Positions 41,704-50,946 of a stretch of DNA of 64,000 bases are shown piece after piece; position 1 is the stretch's first letter, and every line of letters starts with the position of its first letter. A program made the translations under genes and the position numbers. The notes beneath the pieces are model-generated. The model had not been told where the DNA came from, made no database searches, and worked only from the letters and a program-made list of their open reading frames with translations. This DNA is from an uncultured Ilumatobacter sp. (lineage in GTDB: Bacteria; Actinomycetota; Acidimicrobiia; Acidimicrobiales; Ilumatobacteraceae), in contig CALKNK010000029.1 of assembly GCA_938091165.1 (NCBI GenBank), forward strand, positions 1 through 64,000, read 5' to 3'.

Positions 41704-42702
41704 ATGCGAGTTTTGGCGGCGCCCGACAAGTTCAAGGGAACGGCCACCGCACATGAGGTCGCTCGTACCATTGCGCTTGCCTGCGCAGAACGCAGTGTTG
41801 AATGCACGAAGATTCCGCTTGCCGATGGGGGCGACGGACTCTTGGAGGTTCTCGGCGGACCGAATCGCATCTCGACAGTGACGGGCCCTCTGGGTGGCCC
41901 GGTCGAAGCCGGCTGGCGACTGCATCGTGACACCGCTGTGATCGAGATGGCACGCGCAAGCGGCCTTATTCTCGCTGGCGGTTGCAACGGCAACGATCCG
42001 CTTGCTGCGACGACGACGGGCACTGGCCAGCTCATCGACCAGGCGCTTGATCTCGGCGCTCGACGCATCATCGTTGGGCTCGGAGGCTCGGCCTCAACCG
42101 ATGGCGGATTCGGAGCAATTCGCGCCATCAACGCCGTGTCGCGCCTCAAGCAGGTTGAGTTACTCGTGGCCTGCGACGTCAACACCATGTTCACCGATGC
42201 AGCGGCCGTCTTCGGCCCGCAGAAGGGTGCGTCGCCGGTTCAGGTAAAGATGCTTACTGGTCGCCTCGAGCGGTTAGCGCAAATGTTCGCAAGCGACTTC
42301 TCGATCGACGTGACTACTATCAAGGGAGGGGGAGCCGCAGGCGGCCTCGGCGGAGCGCTGGCCGCACTGGGTGGGCGGCTCGTCGCTGGGTTCGAACTCG
42401 TAGCGGATGAGCTCGACGTGTATGACTACCTCGACGTCGATCTCATCATCACTGGCGAAGGTCGGCTTGACGAGACCAGCTTCGACGGCAAAGTGGTCGG
42501 CGGCATGACGGAACTGGCTCTCGAACACGACACGCCAATCGTTGCGATCGTCGGGGATGCGGACGATCAAACCGTTGAACGCCATCGGCACCGAGTCGAC
42601 ATCGTGTCTCTCAGCGAGCTATTCGGCAAAAAGTTAGCGATGACCGAACCCAGGCAATCGATTCAGCGTGCGGCCGAACGGATTCTCGAGCGAACTTTGT
42701 AA
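41704..42702 (+). CDS. Glycerate 2-kinase (GlxK/GarK family)
   Basis: A 332-residue glycerate kinase that phosphorylates D-glycerate, feeding it into lower glycolysis. The start RVLAAPDKFKGTATAHEVA and IPLADGGDGLLEVL are the invariant N-terminal motifs. GLGGSASTDGGFGAIRAIN, GPQKGASPVQV and LIITGEGRLDETSFDGKVVG are the central and C-terminal marks. ATG 41704 is chosen over an ATG three codons upstream. No glyoxylate or glycolate genes lie adjacent, so it probably serves general glycerate salvage. Confidence 0.93.
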   Translation: MRVLAAPDKFKGTATAHEVARTIALACAERSVECTKIPLADGGDGLLEVLGGPNRISTVTGPLGGPVEAGWRLHRDTAVIEMARASGLILAGGCNGNDPLAATTTGTGQLIDQALDLGARRIIVGLGGSASTDGGFGAIRAINAVSRLKQVELLVACDVNTMFTDAAAVFGPQKGASPVQVKMLTGRLERLAQMFASDFSIDVTTIKGGGAAGGLGGALAALGGRLVAGFELVADELDVYDYLDVDLIITGEGRLDETSFDGKVVGGMTELALEHDTPIVAIVGDADDQTVERHRHRVDIVSLSELFGKKLAMTEPRQSIQRAAERILERTL

Positions 42703-42764
42703 GGGCGAAGCAAGCCTCAGGTATTTAAAATCTACTTGTCATTTACAACCAGCCCCGGAGCCAC

Positions 42765-43442
42765 CTATTCACCACCAGCAACCGGCGGAGCCGTACTGAG
42801 GTCTTGAGTTGTCTCCGCCGCAGCCTGTTGCGCCAGGCTTTCGAGGGTCTTGTCGGCTTCGTTGTTGCCCAACATCAGCAGCACGCCTGCACCGTCGAGA
42901 GAGCCGCTTTCGACTGGTGGCGGTGTCGGCAAAACGTCGACGACAACACCACCAAGCGAGCGAGCGAGCGACTCAGCTACGCCAAGGGCAGCAGTATTTG
43001 TTGGGTCGTAGTAGACGAGGCTTTCGTCAATAGTCACTGTTCCATTGACTGGCGAACCGATGTTGTACCCGACATCAGCCAGCGACTCAGACATTCGACC
43101 AGCTGACCCGCCCACCGTGTTGGCGTTGGCCACAACGACTGTGGCCCCCTCGGTCACGAGCGGCGCTGTGGTCGTCGGGGCCACCGCAATTGTGGTGGTG
43201 ACTCCCACGTCAAACGTAGTAGTTGGCTGAACATCGGTTACGACTGGGGTACTTGAGCCGCCAGCCGACGAAGAAGAATCGTCCGCAGTGAGATTACGCA
43301 AGATCAAAAATCCCACAATGACCGCCACAACGGCGAGGACGATACTGAGAGTGGAACCGACGGGCGAACCACCAACTCCCTGGCGGGGAGATCGTCGGGT
43401 TGCTCCGACACTGCTCCCCACGGTGCCTTCTTCGTTGCTCAT
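42765..43442 (-). CDS. LytR_C domain membrane protein
   Basis: A 225-residue protein with a short cytoplasmic N-terminus, one membrane segment (STLSIVLAVVAVIVGFLIL, about 30-50), a Ser/Thr/Pro-rich tether (55-100) and an outside LytR C-terminal domain (TVVVANANTVGGSAGRMSES then LADVGYNIGSP). LytR_C domains occur at the end of wall-polymer ligases and as stand-alone proteins in actinobacteria. Its ATG overlaps the stop of the DUF3263 gene. In M. tuberculosis Rv0430 (DUF3263) and Rv0431 (LytR_C) are likewise paired, which supports a joint role in the envelope. Confidence 0.88.
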   Translation of the reverse strand: MSNEEGTVGSSVGATRRSPRQGVGGSPVGSTLSIVLAVVAVIVGFLILRNLTADDSSSSAGGSSTPVVTDVQPTTTFDVGVTTTIAVAPTTTAPLVTEGATVVVANANTVGGSAGRMSESLADVGYNIGSPVNGTVTIDESLVYYDPTNTAALGVAESLARSLGGVVVDVLPTPPPVESGSLDGAGVLLMLGNNEADKTLESLAQQAAAETTQDLSTAPPVAGGE

Positions 43443-43705
43443 GCGTGAACACCCTCTCCGGAACCTGCGGACACGTTGCCGTCGATTCGCGCTTGACGTG
43501 CCCGTAGACGAAGCCGCTTTAGACGGCGCACAACCAGCGGGTCATGCTCCATCGCTGCGGGGTCGTCAAGCACAGCGGCTAGTTCGGCCTGATAGTTCTC
43601 TGGCGAACACTGGAAGCGCGCTCGAACCACTTGGTCACGCGGCTCTTCGTTACTCCACCAAGATCGTTCGAAATCGAGCATGGCAGCATGTCGTTCACTC
43701 AGCAT
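43439..43705 (-). CDS. DUF3263 family protein
   Basis: An 88-residue small protein with LSERHAAMLDFERSWW at the start, RDQVVRARFQCSPENYQAEL and an Arg-rich end (RRLKRLRLRARQARIDG). This is the DUF3263 pattern; members resemble a helix-turn-helix of sigma-70 region 4 and are thought to bind DNA, but none has a firm role known to me. ATG 43705 matches the family start better than the open upstream frame to 43792. It overlaps the LytR_C gene by 4 bases and is divergent from uridine kinase. Confidence 0.85.
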   Translation of the reverse strand: MLSERHAAMLDFERSWWSNEEPRDQVVRARFQCSPENYQAELAAVLDDPAAMEHDPLVVRRLKRLRLRARQARIDGNVSAGSGEGVHA

Positions 43706-43770
43706 CACTTCAAAGAATGCCCGCTCGACGGCGCGAATTACAAGCACCCCCGGAGATATGTTCAAGGTTC

Positions 43771-44427
43771 GTGTCAGATTCTTCATCGCCATCCGCCGAG
43801 AACGGCATCACCGATCGACCGTTTCTGATCGGCGTAGCAGGAGGAAGCAGCTCAGGAAAGACCACAATTTCAGAGCGCCTCGTCGATCTGACCGGCGAAG
43901 AACACCTGTCACGGGTCGAACTCGACTCGTACTACCTCGACCGGAGTTACGAGCCGCTCGAGACACGCAGTGCTGCAAATTATGACCATCCCGATGCATT
44001 CGACTGGCCACTCCTGAACGATCATATGGCTGCGCTCGCCAATGGAGCGTCCGTCGAAGTGCCAATCTACGACTACGCCGAACACAATCGCAGCGGCAAC
44101 ACACGAACCGTTCGCCCCAAGAAGATCATCGTGGTTGACGGGATCCTCGTTCTCTGGGATCAGGCATTGCGCGAGCGGTTCGACCTCAAGATTTTTGTCG
44201 ACACTGCGCCCGACATCCGGTTCATTCGGCGCCTCACTCGAGACGTCGCCGACCGCGGCCGAACTGCGCAGAGCGTCATCGATCAGTACCTTCAAACGGT
44301 CCGGCCCGCTCACGAGCGATTCATTGAACCAAGCAAGCGATACGCCGACGTGATCATTCCCGAGGGCGGTCTCAACCGACCTGCTCTCGAGGTGCTTCTC
44401 GCCAGAGTTCGCGAGTTCACTGTCTAA
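43771..44427 (+). CDS. udk: Uridine kinase
   Basis: A 218-residue P-loop kinase that phosphorylates uridine or cytidine with ATP or GTP (pyrimidine salvage). The Walker A GVAGGSSSGKTTISERL is near residues 20-36, followed by VELDSYYLDRSYEPLETRSA, NYDHPDAFDWPLL (family stretch NFDHPDAFD), the base-site VPIYDYAEHNRSG and IIVVDGILVLWDQ. GTG 43771 is chosen with AAGG just in front; the frame is open much further upstream (43288) antisense to other genes. The length is normal for the family. Confidence 0.93.
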   Translation: MSDSSSPSAENGITDRPFLIGVAGGSSSGKTTISERLVDLTGEEHLSRVELDSYYLDRSYEPLETRSAANYDHPDAFDWPLLNDHMAALANGASVEVPIYDYAEHNRSGNTRTVRPKKIIVVDGILVLWDQALRERFDLKIFVDTAPDIRFIRRLTRDVADRGRTAQSVIDQYLQTVRPAHERFIEPSKRYADVIIPEGGLNRPALEVLLARVREFTV

Positions 44428-44517
44428 GTTGATCAAATTCTTAGGTCCCGAATCTGATCGAAGTACGTATCTTCCTGCGAGTTGAGCAATTGGGTTGGTT
44501 TGCGTGAGAATCAGCTC

Positions 44518-45663
44518 ATGGACTCGATCTATGACGAAACCCATGAGCTGTTCCGGGAAAGCTTCCGGGCATTCGTTGAAGCTGAGATCGTCCCTAAGTA
44601 TCCGGACTGGGAAGCCGCTGGGATCATGGACCGTGAGTTGTATGTCAAGGCCGGCAAACATGGCTTTGTCGGCATGTCAGTTGCAGAAAAGCACGGCGGC
44701 GGCGGGACCACAGACTTTCGGTTTAATGCGATCATCGCCGATGAACTGGCCCGTCGTGGTATCAACGGGGCTGGCCTCGGCCTGACCCTGCACAACGACA
44801 TCGTCACCCCGTATTTCATCGAGTACTGCAACGAGGAGCAAGCTTCTCGCTGGCTTCCCGGCATTGCCTCTGGCGAACTGATCACCGCAGTTGCCATGAC
44901 CGAACCGGGCACTGGCTCGGACCTTGCGGGAATCAAAACCACTGCGGTACGCGACGGCGAAGAGTTTGTGCTCAATGGGGCAAAGACATTCATCACCAAC
45001 GGCATCAACTCCGACCTAGTCGTGGTGGTCTGCCTCACCGACCCTGATGCAGGACGCAACGGAATGACGCTGCTCGTCGTCGAGCGCGGTATGGAGGGCT
45101 TCGATCGAGGCCGCAATCTGGACAAGATCGGCCAAAAGTCTGCAGACACCGCCGAGCTGTTCTTCACCGACGTTCGGGTCCCAGCGACCAACGTCCTCGG
45201 CGAGGAAGGCAACGCGATGGAGTACCTTGCGTTCAACCTTGCCCAGGAGCGCCTGTCGATCGGTCTCTTCGGAGTCGCCGCCGCACGATCCGCACTTGAA
45301 TGGACCATCGAGTACGTGAAGGAACGCACCGCATTCGGTCAAAACATTGCATCATTTCAGAACACTAAGTTCGTGCTCGCCGAGGTCGCGACCGAAATCT
45401 CAGTTGCGGAGCCATTCATGGATCAGTGCATCATGAAATTGAACGAAGGCACACTCAGCCAGGCGACCGCAGCGATGGCCAAGCTTCACGGTACCGAACT
45501 CCAGAACAGCGTCACTGACCGTTGCCTCCAACTGTTCGGTGGCTATGGCTTCATGACCGAATATCCGATCGGGCCGGCCTACGCCGACGCCCGAGTGACC
45601 ACGATCTACGGCGGCACGAGCGAAATTATGAAGACGATCATCTCTAAGGAGGTCTTGAAGTAA
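44518..45663 (+). CDS. Acyl-CoA dehydrogenase
   Basis: A 381-residue FAD enzyme that introduces the first double bond in acyl-CoA beta-oxidation and passes electrons to ETF. VAMTEPGTGSDLAGIKTTAV is the conserved FAD/substrate motif, QLFGGYGFMTEYPIGPAYAD the C-terminal signature, and the likely catalytic base is the Glu of YGGTSEIMK. ATG 44518 (MDSIYDETHELF) is preferred to 44482. It is convergent with an acyl-CoA synthetase gene 27 bases away, forming part of a fatty-acyl block together with the synthetase at 48514. Confidence 0.94.
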   Translation: MDSIYDETHELFRESFRAFVEAEIVPKYPDWEAAGIMDRELYVKAGKHGFVGMSVAEKHGGGGTTDFRFNAIIADELARRGINGAGLGLTLHNDIVTPYFIEYCNEEQASRWLPGIASGELITAVAMTEPGTGSDLAGIKTTAVRDGEEFVLNGAKTFITNGINSDLVVVVCLTDPDAGRNGMTLLVVERGMEGFDRGRNLDKIGQKSADTAELFFTDVRVPATNVLGEEGNAMEYLAFNLAQERLSIGLFGVAAARSALEWTIEYVKERTAFGQNIASFQNTKFVLAEVATEISVAEPFMDQCIMKLNEGTLSQATAAMAKLHGTELQNSVTDRCLQLFGGYGFMTEYPIGPAYADARVTTIYGGTSEIMKTIISKEVLK

Positions 45664-45690
45664 CCGAGCTGCCAGGCAGCCAAGAAGGTC

Positions 45691-47253
45691 TCAGACGATC
45701 TTGTTGACGCCTTCACCCCAGTAGCGGTCCCGCAACACACGCTTGTAGAGCTTTCCGGTGGGTAGCCGCGGTAGTTCTGGATCGAAATCGATCGAGCGGG
45801 GAACTTTTTGACGCGAGAGGTGCGTGCCGCAGAACTCGGTGAGCTCGCGAACTAACTCGGCATCGCCCTCTACGCCGGGCATCGGCTGCACCACGGCTTT
45901 GACCTCTTCGCCAAGATCGACATTCGGGACGCCGAAGACTGCGGCGTCGGCAACCTTTGGGTGGGTGATCAACAGGTTCTCGGTTTCCTGCGGATAGATG
46001 TTCACACCACCCGAAATAATCATGAACGTCTTGCGGTCGGTGAGATATAAGAAGCCATCCTCATCTACGTAGCCGACGTCATTGACCGTTGTCATCAAAC
46101 CGTCAGATGACGTCGATTCTGCGGTCTTGGCGGCATCGTTGTGGTACTGAAACTCGCTACCCGACTTAAACCAGAGCGTGCCCGGCTGGCCGAGCGGAAG
46201 TTCGTTCATGTCGTCGTCGGCAACGAATACCTCGCCCAACACAATCTTTCCGACTGTCCCTTTGTGCGCCAGCCATTCCTCACTGTCACATGCTGCGAAC
46301 CCGAGCCCCTCGGTGGCGCCGTAGTACTCGTGGATGATCGGGCCCCACCACTCGATCATCTGTTCCTTAACCTGAACTGGGCAGGGTGCAGCCGCATGAA
46401 TCGCAATTTCAAGTGAGGAAAGATCGAACTGCTCACGCTCTTCGATTGGCAGTTTGAGCATTCGGCTGAACATCGTCGGCACGAGTTGGGTGTGCGTCAC
46501 GTTGTACTGCTCGATTAGCGCAAGGTACTCGAGTGGATCGAAGCGCTCCATCACGATCACGGTGCCGCCACGCCGAATCGTAAGATTCACCGCAGCCTGC
46601 GGCGCCGAGTGGTACAGCGGCGCAGGCGAGAGATAGATCATGTCGTCTCGGTACTGCCAAAGGTCTGCTAGGAACCCGAAGAGTGGCAGGCCCGCCGCCG
46701 GTGATTGCTCAGGCAATGGACGGATGATTCCCTTCGGCTGCCCCGTGGTACCCGAGGAGTACAGCATCGCTGTGCCAAGCAACTCCCGCTCAATGGGTGT
46801 CGAAGGCTTCGTTGACAGTGCCTCGGCGTAACTCTGAATGCGACTGTCCTCAACGCCGGAGAGGTCACATTCACCAACGACCAAGACGAGTGACACCTGC
46901 TCGAACGCCGGAAGTGCCTCAAGAACTACGTCGAGTTTGGCTACTGACGTGATTAGCACCTGCGATTCGCTGTTGTTGACGATGTAGGCCATCTCATCTG
47001 CAGTGAGGTAGGAGTTGATGCATGTGTAGTACAGCCCTGACCGCTCCCCTGCTCCGCTCGCTTCTATGTGCCGATCGTTGTTCTCCATAAACACCGAATA
47101 GTGATCGCCGGGTCCCAATCCGTGCGCTGTGAGAAGGTTCGCCAGCCGATTACACCGCTCGTCGAGTTCACGGTGGCTGACCGACGCGCCAGTCGACGCC
47201 ATAATAAATGCCGGGCGATCCGGGTGCTTCGTGACATAGGTGCCTGCGTACAT
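45691..47253 (-). CDS. AMP-dependent acyl-CoA synthetase (FadD-like)
   Basis: A 520-residue adenylate-forming enzyme that activates a carboxylic acid to its CoA thioester. The P-loop TAMLYSSGTTGQPKGII, the A4/A5 motif IHEYYGATEGLGF and the A7/A8 hinge VGYVDEDGFLYLTDRKTFMI are complete, and the catalytic Lys is in SLPTGKLYKRVLRD-type sequence near the end (PRLPTGKLYK). ATG 47253 with GGGGGAC before it is preferred over an unlikely 84-residue extension. It is divergent from gpsA. Its substrate may be a fatty or cyclic acid. Confidence 0.92.
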   Translation of the reverse strand: MYAGTYVTKHPDRPAFIMASTGASVSHRELDERCNRLANLLTAHGLGPGDHYSVFMENNDRHIEASGAGERSGLYYTCINSYLTADEMAYIVNNSESQVLITSVAKLDVVLEALPAFEQVSLVLVVGECDLSGVEDSRIQSYAEALSTKPSTPIERELLGTAMLYSSGTTGQPKGIIRPLPEQSPAAGLPLFGFLADLWQYRDDMIYLSPAPLYHSAPQAAVNLTIRRGGTVIVMERFDPLEYLALIEQYNVTHTQLVPTMFSRMLKLPIEEREQFDLSSLEIAIHAAAPCPVQVKEQMIEWWGPIIHEYYGATEGLGFAACDSEEWLAHKGTVGKIVLGEVFVADDDMNELPLGQPGTLWFKSGSEFQYHNDAAKTAESTSSDGLMTTVNDVGYVDEDGFLYLTDRKTFMIISGGVNIYPQETENLLITHPKVADAAVFGVPNVDLGEEVKAVVQPMPGVEGDAELVRELTEFCGTHLSRQKVPRSIDFDPELPRLPTGKLYKRVLRDRYWGEGVNKIV

Positions 47254-47349
47254 GGTGTCCCCCGGAGAAATGTCGGTGATGCTGTGACCTAAGGTTTGTA
47301 GCGGTGCTGATAGTAGGCCGTAGGCAAGACGGGATACGAGGGGAACGCC

Positions 47350-48375
47350 ATGCTGGGCAGGCAAATGCCAAAAGGAACAATGAAGGTCACCGTGCTGGGC
47401 GCAGGTTCGTGGGGGACCACAGTGGCGTCTCTTGTTGCGGGCAACAACGACGCAACAGTGTGGGGTCGCGACGAGGCCCAGATGGCCGAAATTCGTGATC
47501 AGCACAAGAACTCGAAGTACCTCGCCGACTACGACCTGTCAGAGAATTTGCACGGCACTGCTGATCTCGAAGAAGCGGTAGCTGACGCGCATGTCCTCGT
47601 CGTCGGCGTCCCATCACATGCGTTCCGGGCGACGCTTGAGGCAGCCAAGCCGTTCGTACATCCGTGGATCCCCATCATCAGCCTCACGAAGGGCCTAGAG
47701 GCGGAATCGATGCTCCGCATGACCGAGGTGATCAAAGACGTATTGCCCGGCCGCCCGGTTGCTGCCTTGTCAGGACCGAACCTTGCGAAAGAGATTATGG
47801 CCGGCCAGGCTGCGGCGAGCGTTGTCGCAACGCACGACCTTGAAGTCGCGGCAGCCCTGCAGGCCATCTTCCAGAGCGGATTGTTTCGCGTGTACATCAA
47901 TCACGATGTCATTGGCGTCGAAATGGGCGGTGCGCTAAAAAACGTCATCGCCATCGCTGCTGGGATGGCCGAAGGGCTCAGTGTTGGGGACAACACTCGC
48001 TCGGCCGTCATTGCTCGCGGCCTGGCTGAACTCTCACGTCTCGGTGAGGCCATGGGTGGCGAGGCAGCGACGTTCTCCGGTCTTGCAGGCCTCGGTGACC
48101 TGGTCGCTACATGCGTATCGAAACAGAGTCGCAACCGCTACGTCGGCGAAGAACTCGGCAAGGGCCGACCGCTTCAAGACATTCTTGACGAGATGAACAT
48201 GGTCGCCGAGGGTGTGAAAACCGTCGGAAGTGTTATGCAACTCGGCGAGCAGTACGGCGTTGACCTGCCAATCTGCCGCGAAGTCAACAAGGTGATTACC
48301 GGAACAATCACTGGTGATCACGCCTACCGTGGCCTCTTTGCTCTGCAACCGGGCCACGAAGCCGAGCCCGGCTGA
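47350..48375 (+). CDS. gpsA: NAD(P)-dependent glycerol-3-phosphate dehydrogenase
   Basis: GpsA makes sn-glycerol-3-phosphate from dihydroxyacetone phosphate for membrane lipids. The dinucleotide site KVTVLGAGSWGTTVASLVAG, the motif VLVVGVPSHAFRATLEA, the active-site Lys in GGALKNVIAIAAGMAEGL and the C-terminal TVGSVMQLGEQYGVDLPI are all present. ATG 47350 has the best ribosome site (GAGGGG, 8 bases), giving 341 residues with a short extension; ATG 47380 with AAGGA gives the common N-terminus and is nearly as good. Confidence 0.95.
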   Translation: MLGRQMPKGTMKVTVLGAGSWGTTVASLVAGNNDATVWGRDEAQMAEIRDQHKNSKYLADYDLSENLHGTADLEEAVADAHVLVVGVPSHAFRATLEAAKPFVHPWIPIISLTKGLEAESMLRMTEVIKDVLPGRPVAALSGPNLAKEIMAGQAAASVVATHDLEVAAALQAIFQSGLFRVYINHDVIGVEMGGALKNVIAIAAGMAEGLSVGDNTRSAVIARGLAELSRLGEAMGGEAATFSGLAGLGDLVATCVSKQSRNRYVGEELGKGRPLQDILDEMNMVAEGVKTVGSVMQLGEQYGVDLPICREVNKVITGTITGDHAYRGLFALQPGHEAEPG

Positions 48376-48412
48376 CCTTCCACCTTTCGCGTATTTCCTG
48401 CATTTCCATGTT

Positions 48413-48453
48413 GTGTCAGGATTTGGTGGAACTGTTCACAGAAATCCTGACAC
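48413..48453. promoter_or_regulatory. 41-bp nested perfect palindrome between gpsA and an acyl-CoA synthetase gene
   Basis: The outer arms GTGTCAGGATTT (48413-48424) and AAATCCTGACAC (48442-48453) match at all 12 positions, and around the same centre lies GAAC-T-GTTC. It begins 37 bases after the gpsA stop and ends 60 bases before the synthetase start. No T-run follows it, so an operator is more likely than a simple terminator. Confidence 0.6.
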
Positions 48454-48513
48454 CATCGCCGGGCTCACTGGCCAGTGACGGCTCACACAGTCCGGTTGCC
48501 TACTGTCTGGCGG

Positions 48514-50145
48514 ATGGAGATGCACTTCGCCACCGTTTGGGAATCGATCGCTGACGTCATTCCTGATGCACCGGCCGTCACCACGGGCAACACCACTCGT
48601 ACATGGGCCGAGTACGACGATCGTGGCGCCCGGATAGCGCAGGCTTTCATCGCCGCCGGGCTGGGCCCGAACTCTAAGGTCGCGCTCTTCATGTACAACG
48701 GCAATGAGTACATGGAGGCCCACTACGGCGTCTTCAAGATGCGCGGCGTCGCTATCAACGTCAACTATCGCTATCTCGACGAAGAGCTCTGGTACCTGCT
48801 CGACAACTCCGACTCCGAGGCAATCGTTTTCCACGCATCGCTTGCGGACCGGGTTGCCCGGGTAGTCGACCGCCTCCCAGATCTGAGACTACTGATTGTT
48901 GTCGACGACCTCCTCGACGAAGAGGAATGGATCGATGTTCCCGGGGCCTTGGCCTACGAGCACGTTGTCTCATCTCACGAGCCGATGGGGCGAATCGAGC
49001 GACGCGAGGATGACGTATACATGCTCTACACAGGCGGTACCACCGGCATGCCAAAGGGCGTGATGTACGCCGTTGGCGGCTCGACTGCCGCACTCGCCGG
49101 GTCGGGATATCCACTGCTTGGAATGGAATTACCAGGCTCGGCCGAAGAGATGGCACCGATGGTCAAACGACTCACCGACGCCGGCGGTCAGTACACATCG
49201 GTCCCCTGCGCTCCAGTGATGCACGGCACCGGCTGCTGGCTGGGTTGGTTCATCCCGATGCTCGGGGGTGCGCACATCGTCAACCTCACCGAGCGCAGCC
49301 TCAAAGCTCACGAGGTGCTTGAAGCAGTCGAGCGCCATCGGGTGAACGGACTGACAATCGTCGGCGACAGCTTCGCCAAGCCACTCGTCAATGCCCTCGA
49401 CGAAGGCAAGCCAGACGGTTCAAAGTACGACATGTCCTCGATTAAGCTAATTAACTCATCCGGCGTCATGTGGACTACCGAGGTCAAGAACGACCTCATC
49501 GACCGAATCGAACAGGTCGTGTTGATCGACGCGATGGGTTCGACCGAAGGGTCAATGGGCACACAGATGATGGCCAAAGGCATGCAAGCCGAGACAGCCC
49601 GTTTTACTAAGGGTCCGCTTGCGAAGGTGTTCAACGAACGTGACGAGGAGGTCGCGCCTGGATCAGGTGAGGTCGGCATGGTCGCTGCTGGGGGCAACGT
49701 GCCGCTTGGCTATTTTAAAGACGAGACGAAGTCAGCACACACGTTCCGCGTCATCAACGGGGAGCGCTACTCCTTCCCCGGCGACTTCGCCACCGTTGAA
49801 GAAGACGGCACCCTCATTCTGCTTGGCCGCGGCAGTCAGGTCATCAACACCGGTGGTGAGAAAGTGTTCCCCGAGGAAGTCGAAGAGGCAGTCAAACGAG
49901 TCGACGGCATCCTGGATTGTCTGGTGATTGGCGTGCCCGATGAGAAGTTCGGCAATGCGGTTACTGCAGTCGCCTCGTTGGTCAACGGTGCTTTGGTCGA
50001 GGAAAGCACCATCATCGCCTCGGTGAAAGCCGAACTCGCAGGGTTCAAAGCCCCTAAGTCAGTCATTTTTGTCGACCACGTTCCCCGTGCGCCCAACGGC
50101 AAGGCCAACTACAAGGCGGCCACGGAGATCGCCACGGCGACCTAA
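48514..50145 (+). CDS. Acyl-CoA synthetase (FadD/long-chain type)
   Basis: A 543-residue adenylate-forming ligase distinct from the one at 45691. The P-loop is MLYTGGTTGMPKGVMYAVGG, the A5 motif DAMGSTEGSMG, and the C-terminal hinge TLILLGRGSQVINTGGEKVF with the catalytic Lys in PRAPNGKANYKAA. The opening MHFATVWESIADVIPDAPAV is that of actinobacterial FadD enzymes near sterol and fatty acid genes. ATG 48514 is chosen, with a second ATG at 48520. The palindrome at 48413-48453 in front of it is a likely control site. The dienelactone hydrolase gene converges within 2 bases. Confidence 0.93.
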   Translation: MEMHFATVWESIADVIPDAPAVTTGNTTRTWAEYDDRGARIAQAFIAAGLGPNSKVALFMYNGNEYMEAHYGVFKMRGVAINVNYRYLDEELWYLLDNSDSEAIVFHASLADRVARVVDRLPDLRLLIVVDDLLDEEEWIDVPGALAYEHVVSSHEPMGRIERREDDVYMLYTGGTTGMPKGVMYAVGGSTAALAGSGYPLLGMELPGSAEEMAPMVKRLTDAGGQYTSVPCAPVMHGTGCWLGWFIPMLGGAHIVNLTERSLKAHEVLEAVERHRVNGLTIVGDSFAKPLVNALDEGKPDGSKYDMSSIKLINSSGVMWTTEVKNDLIDRIEQVVLIDAMGSTEGSMGTQMMAKGMQAETARFTKGPLAKVFNERDEEVAPGSGEVGMVAAGGNVPLGYFKDETKSAHTFRVINGERYSFPGDFATVEEDGTLILLGRGSQVINTGGEKVFPEEVEEAVKRVDGILDCLVIGVPDEKFGNAVTAVASLVNGALVEESTIIASVKAELAGFKAPKSVIFVDHVPRAPNGKANYKAATEIATAT

Positions 50146-50146
50146 G

Positions 50147-50935
50147 TCAGAGCAGTTTCTCGGCAAAAAAATCAAGGACGCGCTCAACACTTGTGTCGTC
50201 ACGCTGTTCCGTCAGCGTCGAGTGGTCCTGCTTCTTCTCGCTGGGCAACTCGATGGCAATGAACGCGTCGCCGAGCTTTTTGCGCAGCGTCGAGAAGCGA
50301 TTGCCAACTAACTTGTCATCAGTGAAGCGCAGGCCAAGCACTTGGCAGCCAAGCTGAGCGCTCTCGATCATGGCTGCCTCATCATCAGGCGACAGGTTGA
50401 GGTCAGCCCCGCGCTCCTCACCGACAGAGAATGGCATCGACGGTTGCGCAAGCACCGGCGCCATCATCAGGTCATCAACCATCATGCCCAGCGCAAACCC
50501 ACCCGAGAAACACATGCCAACTGCGCCTACGCCCGGCCCACCCACGTCAGCATGCACGTTGCGAGCCAACGCGCGCAGCCAAGCTACAACCGGTGATGTC
50601 TTCTTCATTGCCATCGTGGTGAACTCGTTGGCGATGCAAATCTTGAGCATCGATCGTGCACGGTAAAACCGCGACGGCTCCTGACCGGGCGTGCCAACCA
50701 ACGACGGCATCACTACCGTAAAGCCACGACTCACGACTTCATTGGCAAACTTCGCGACAAGCGGTGTGATCCCCGGAATCTCGTGGATCACGATAATCGC
50801 AGGGCCAACGCCACGCCGATACGTCGGAAAGGTCATGTCGGCGGCAGAAAACTCGCCCAACGTCCACCCGGCAAGCACACCCGTGCGGATGGGGACGACG
50901 CCGTCAGGCGTGGTTGGGTTGTCCGTCGTGGTCAT
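50147..50935 (-). CDS. Dienelactone hydrolase family protein
   Basis: A 262-residue alpha/beta hydrolase. The oxyanion region is IIVIHEIPGITPLVAKFANE, and the nucleophile is the Cys of VGAVGMCFSGGFAL, the Cys-type elbow of dienelactone hydrolases. An acid (QVLGLRFTDDKL) and a His (EKKQDHSTL) complete the triad. It could open a lactone formed in chlorocatechol or ring-cleavage pathways, but many family members have other roles. It lies 11 bases after the phosphotransferase gene on the same strand. Confidence 0.9.
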   Translation of the reverse strand: MTTTDNPTTPDGVVPIRTGVLAGWTLGEFSAADMTFPTYRRGVGPAIIVIHEIPGITPLVAKFANEVVSRGFTVVMPSLVGTPGQEPSRFYRARSMLKICIANEFTTMAMKKTSPVVAWLRALARNVHADVGGPGVGAVGMCFSGGFALGMMVDDLMMAPVLAQPSMPFSVGEERGADLNLSPDDEAAMIESAQLGCQVLGLRFTDDKLVGNRFSTLRKKLGDAFIAIELPSEKKQDHSTLTEQRDDTSVERVLDFFAEKLL

Positions 50936-50946
50936 GATGTCTGCTT

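Noticed and set aside
45666..45680. A short inverted repeat GCTGCC/GGCAGC between the convergent acyl-CoA dehydrogenase and synthetase genes.
   Set aside because: The loop would be a single base, so the hairpin as read is not stable; no T-run.
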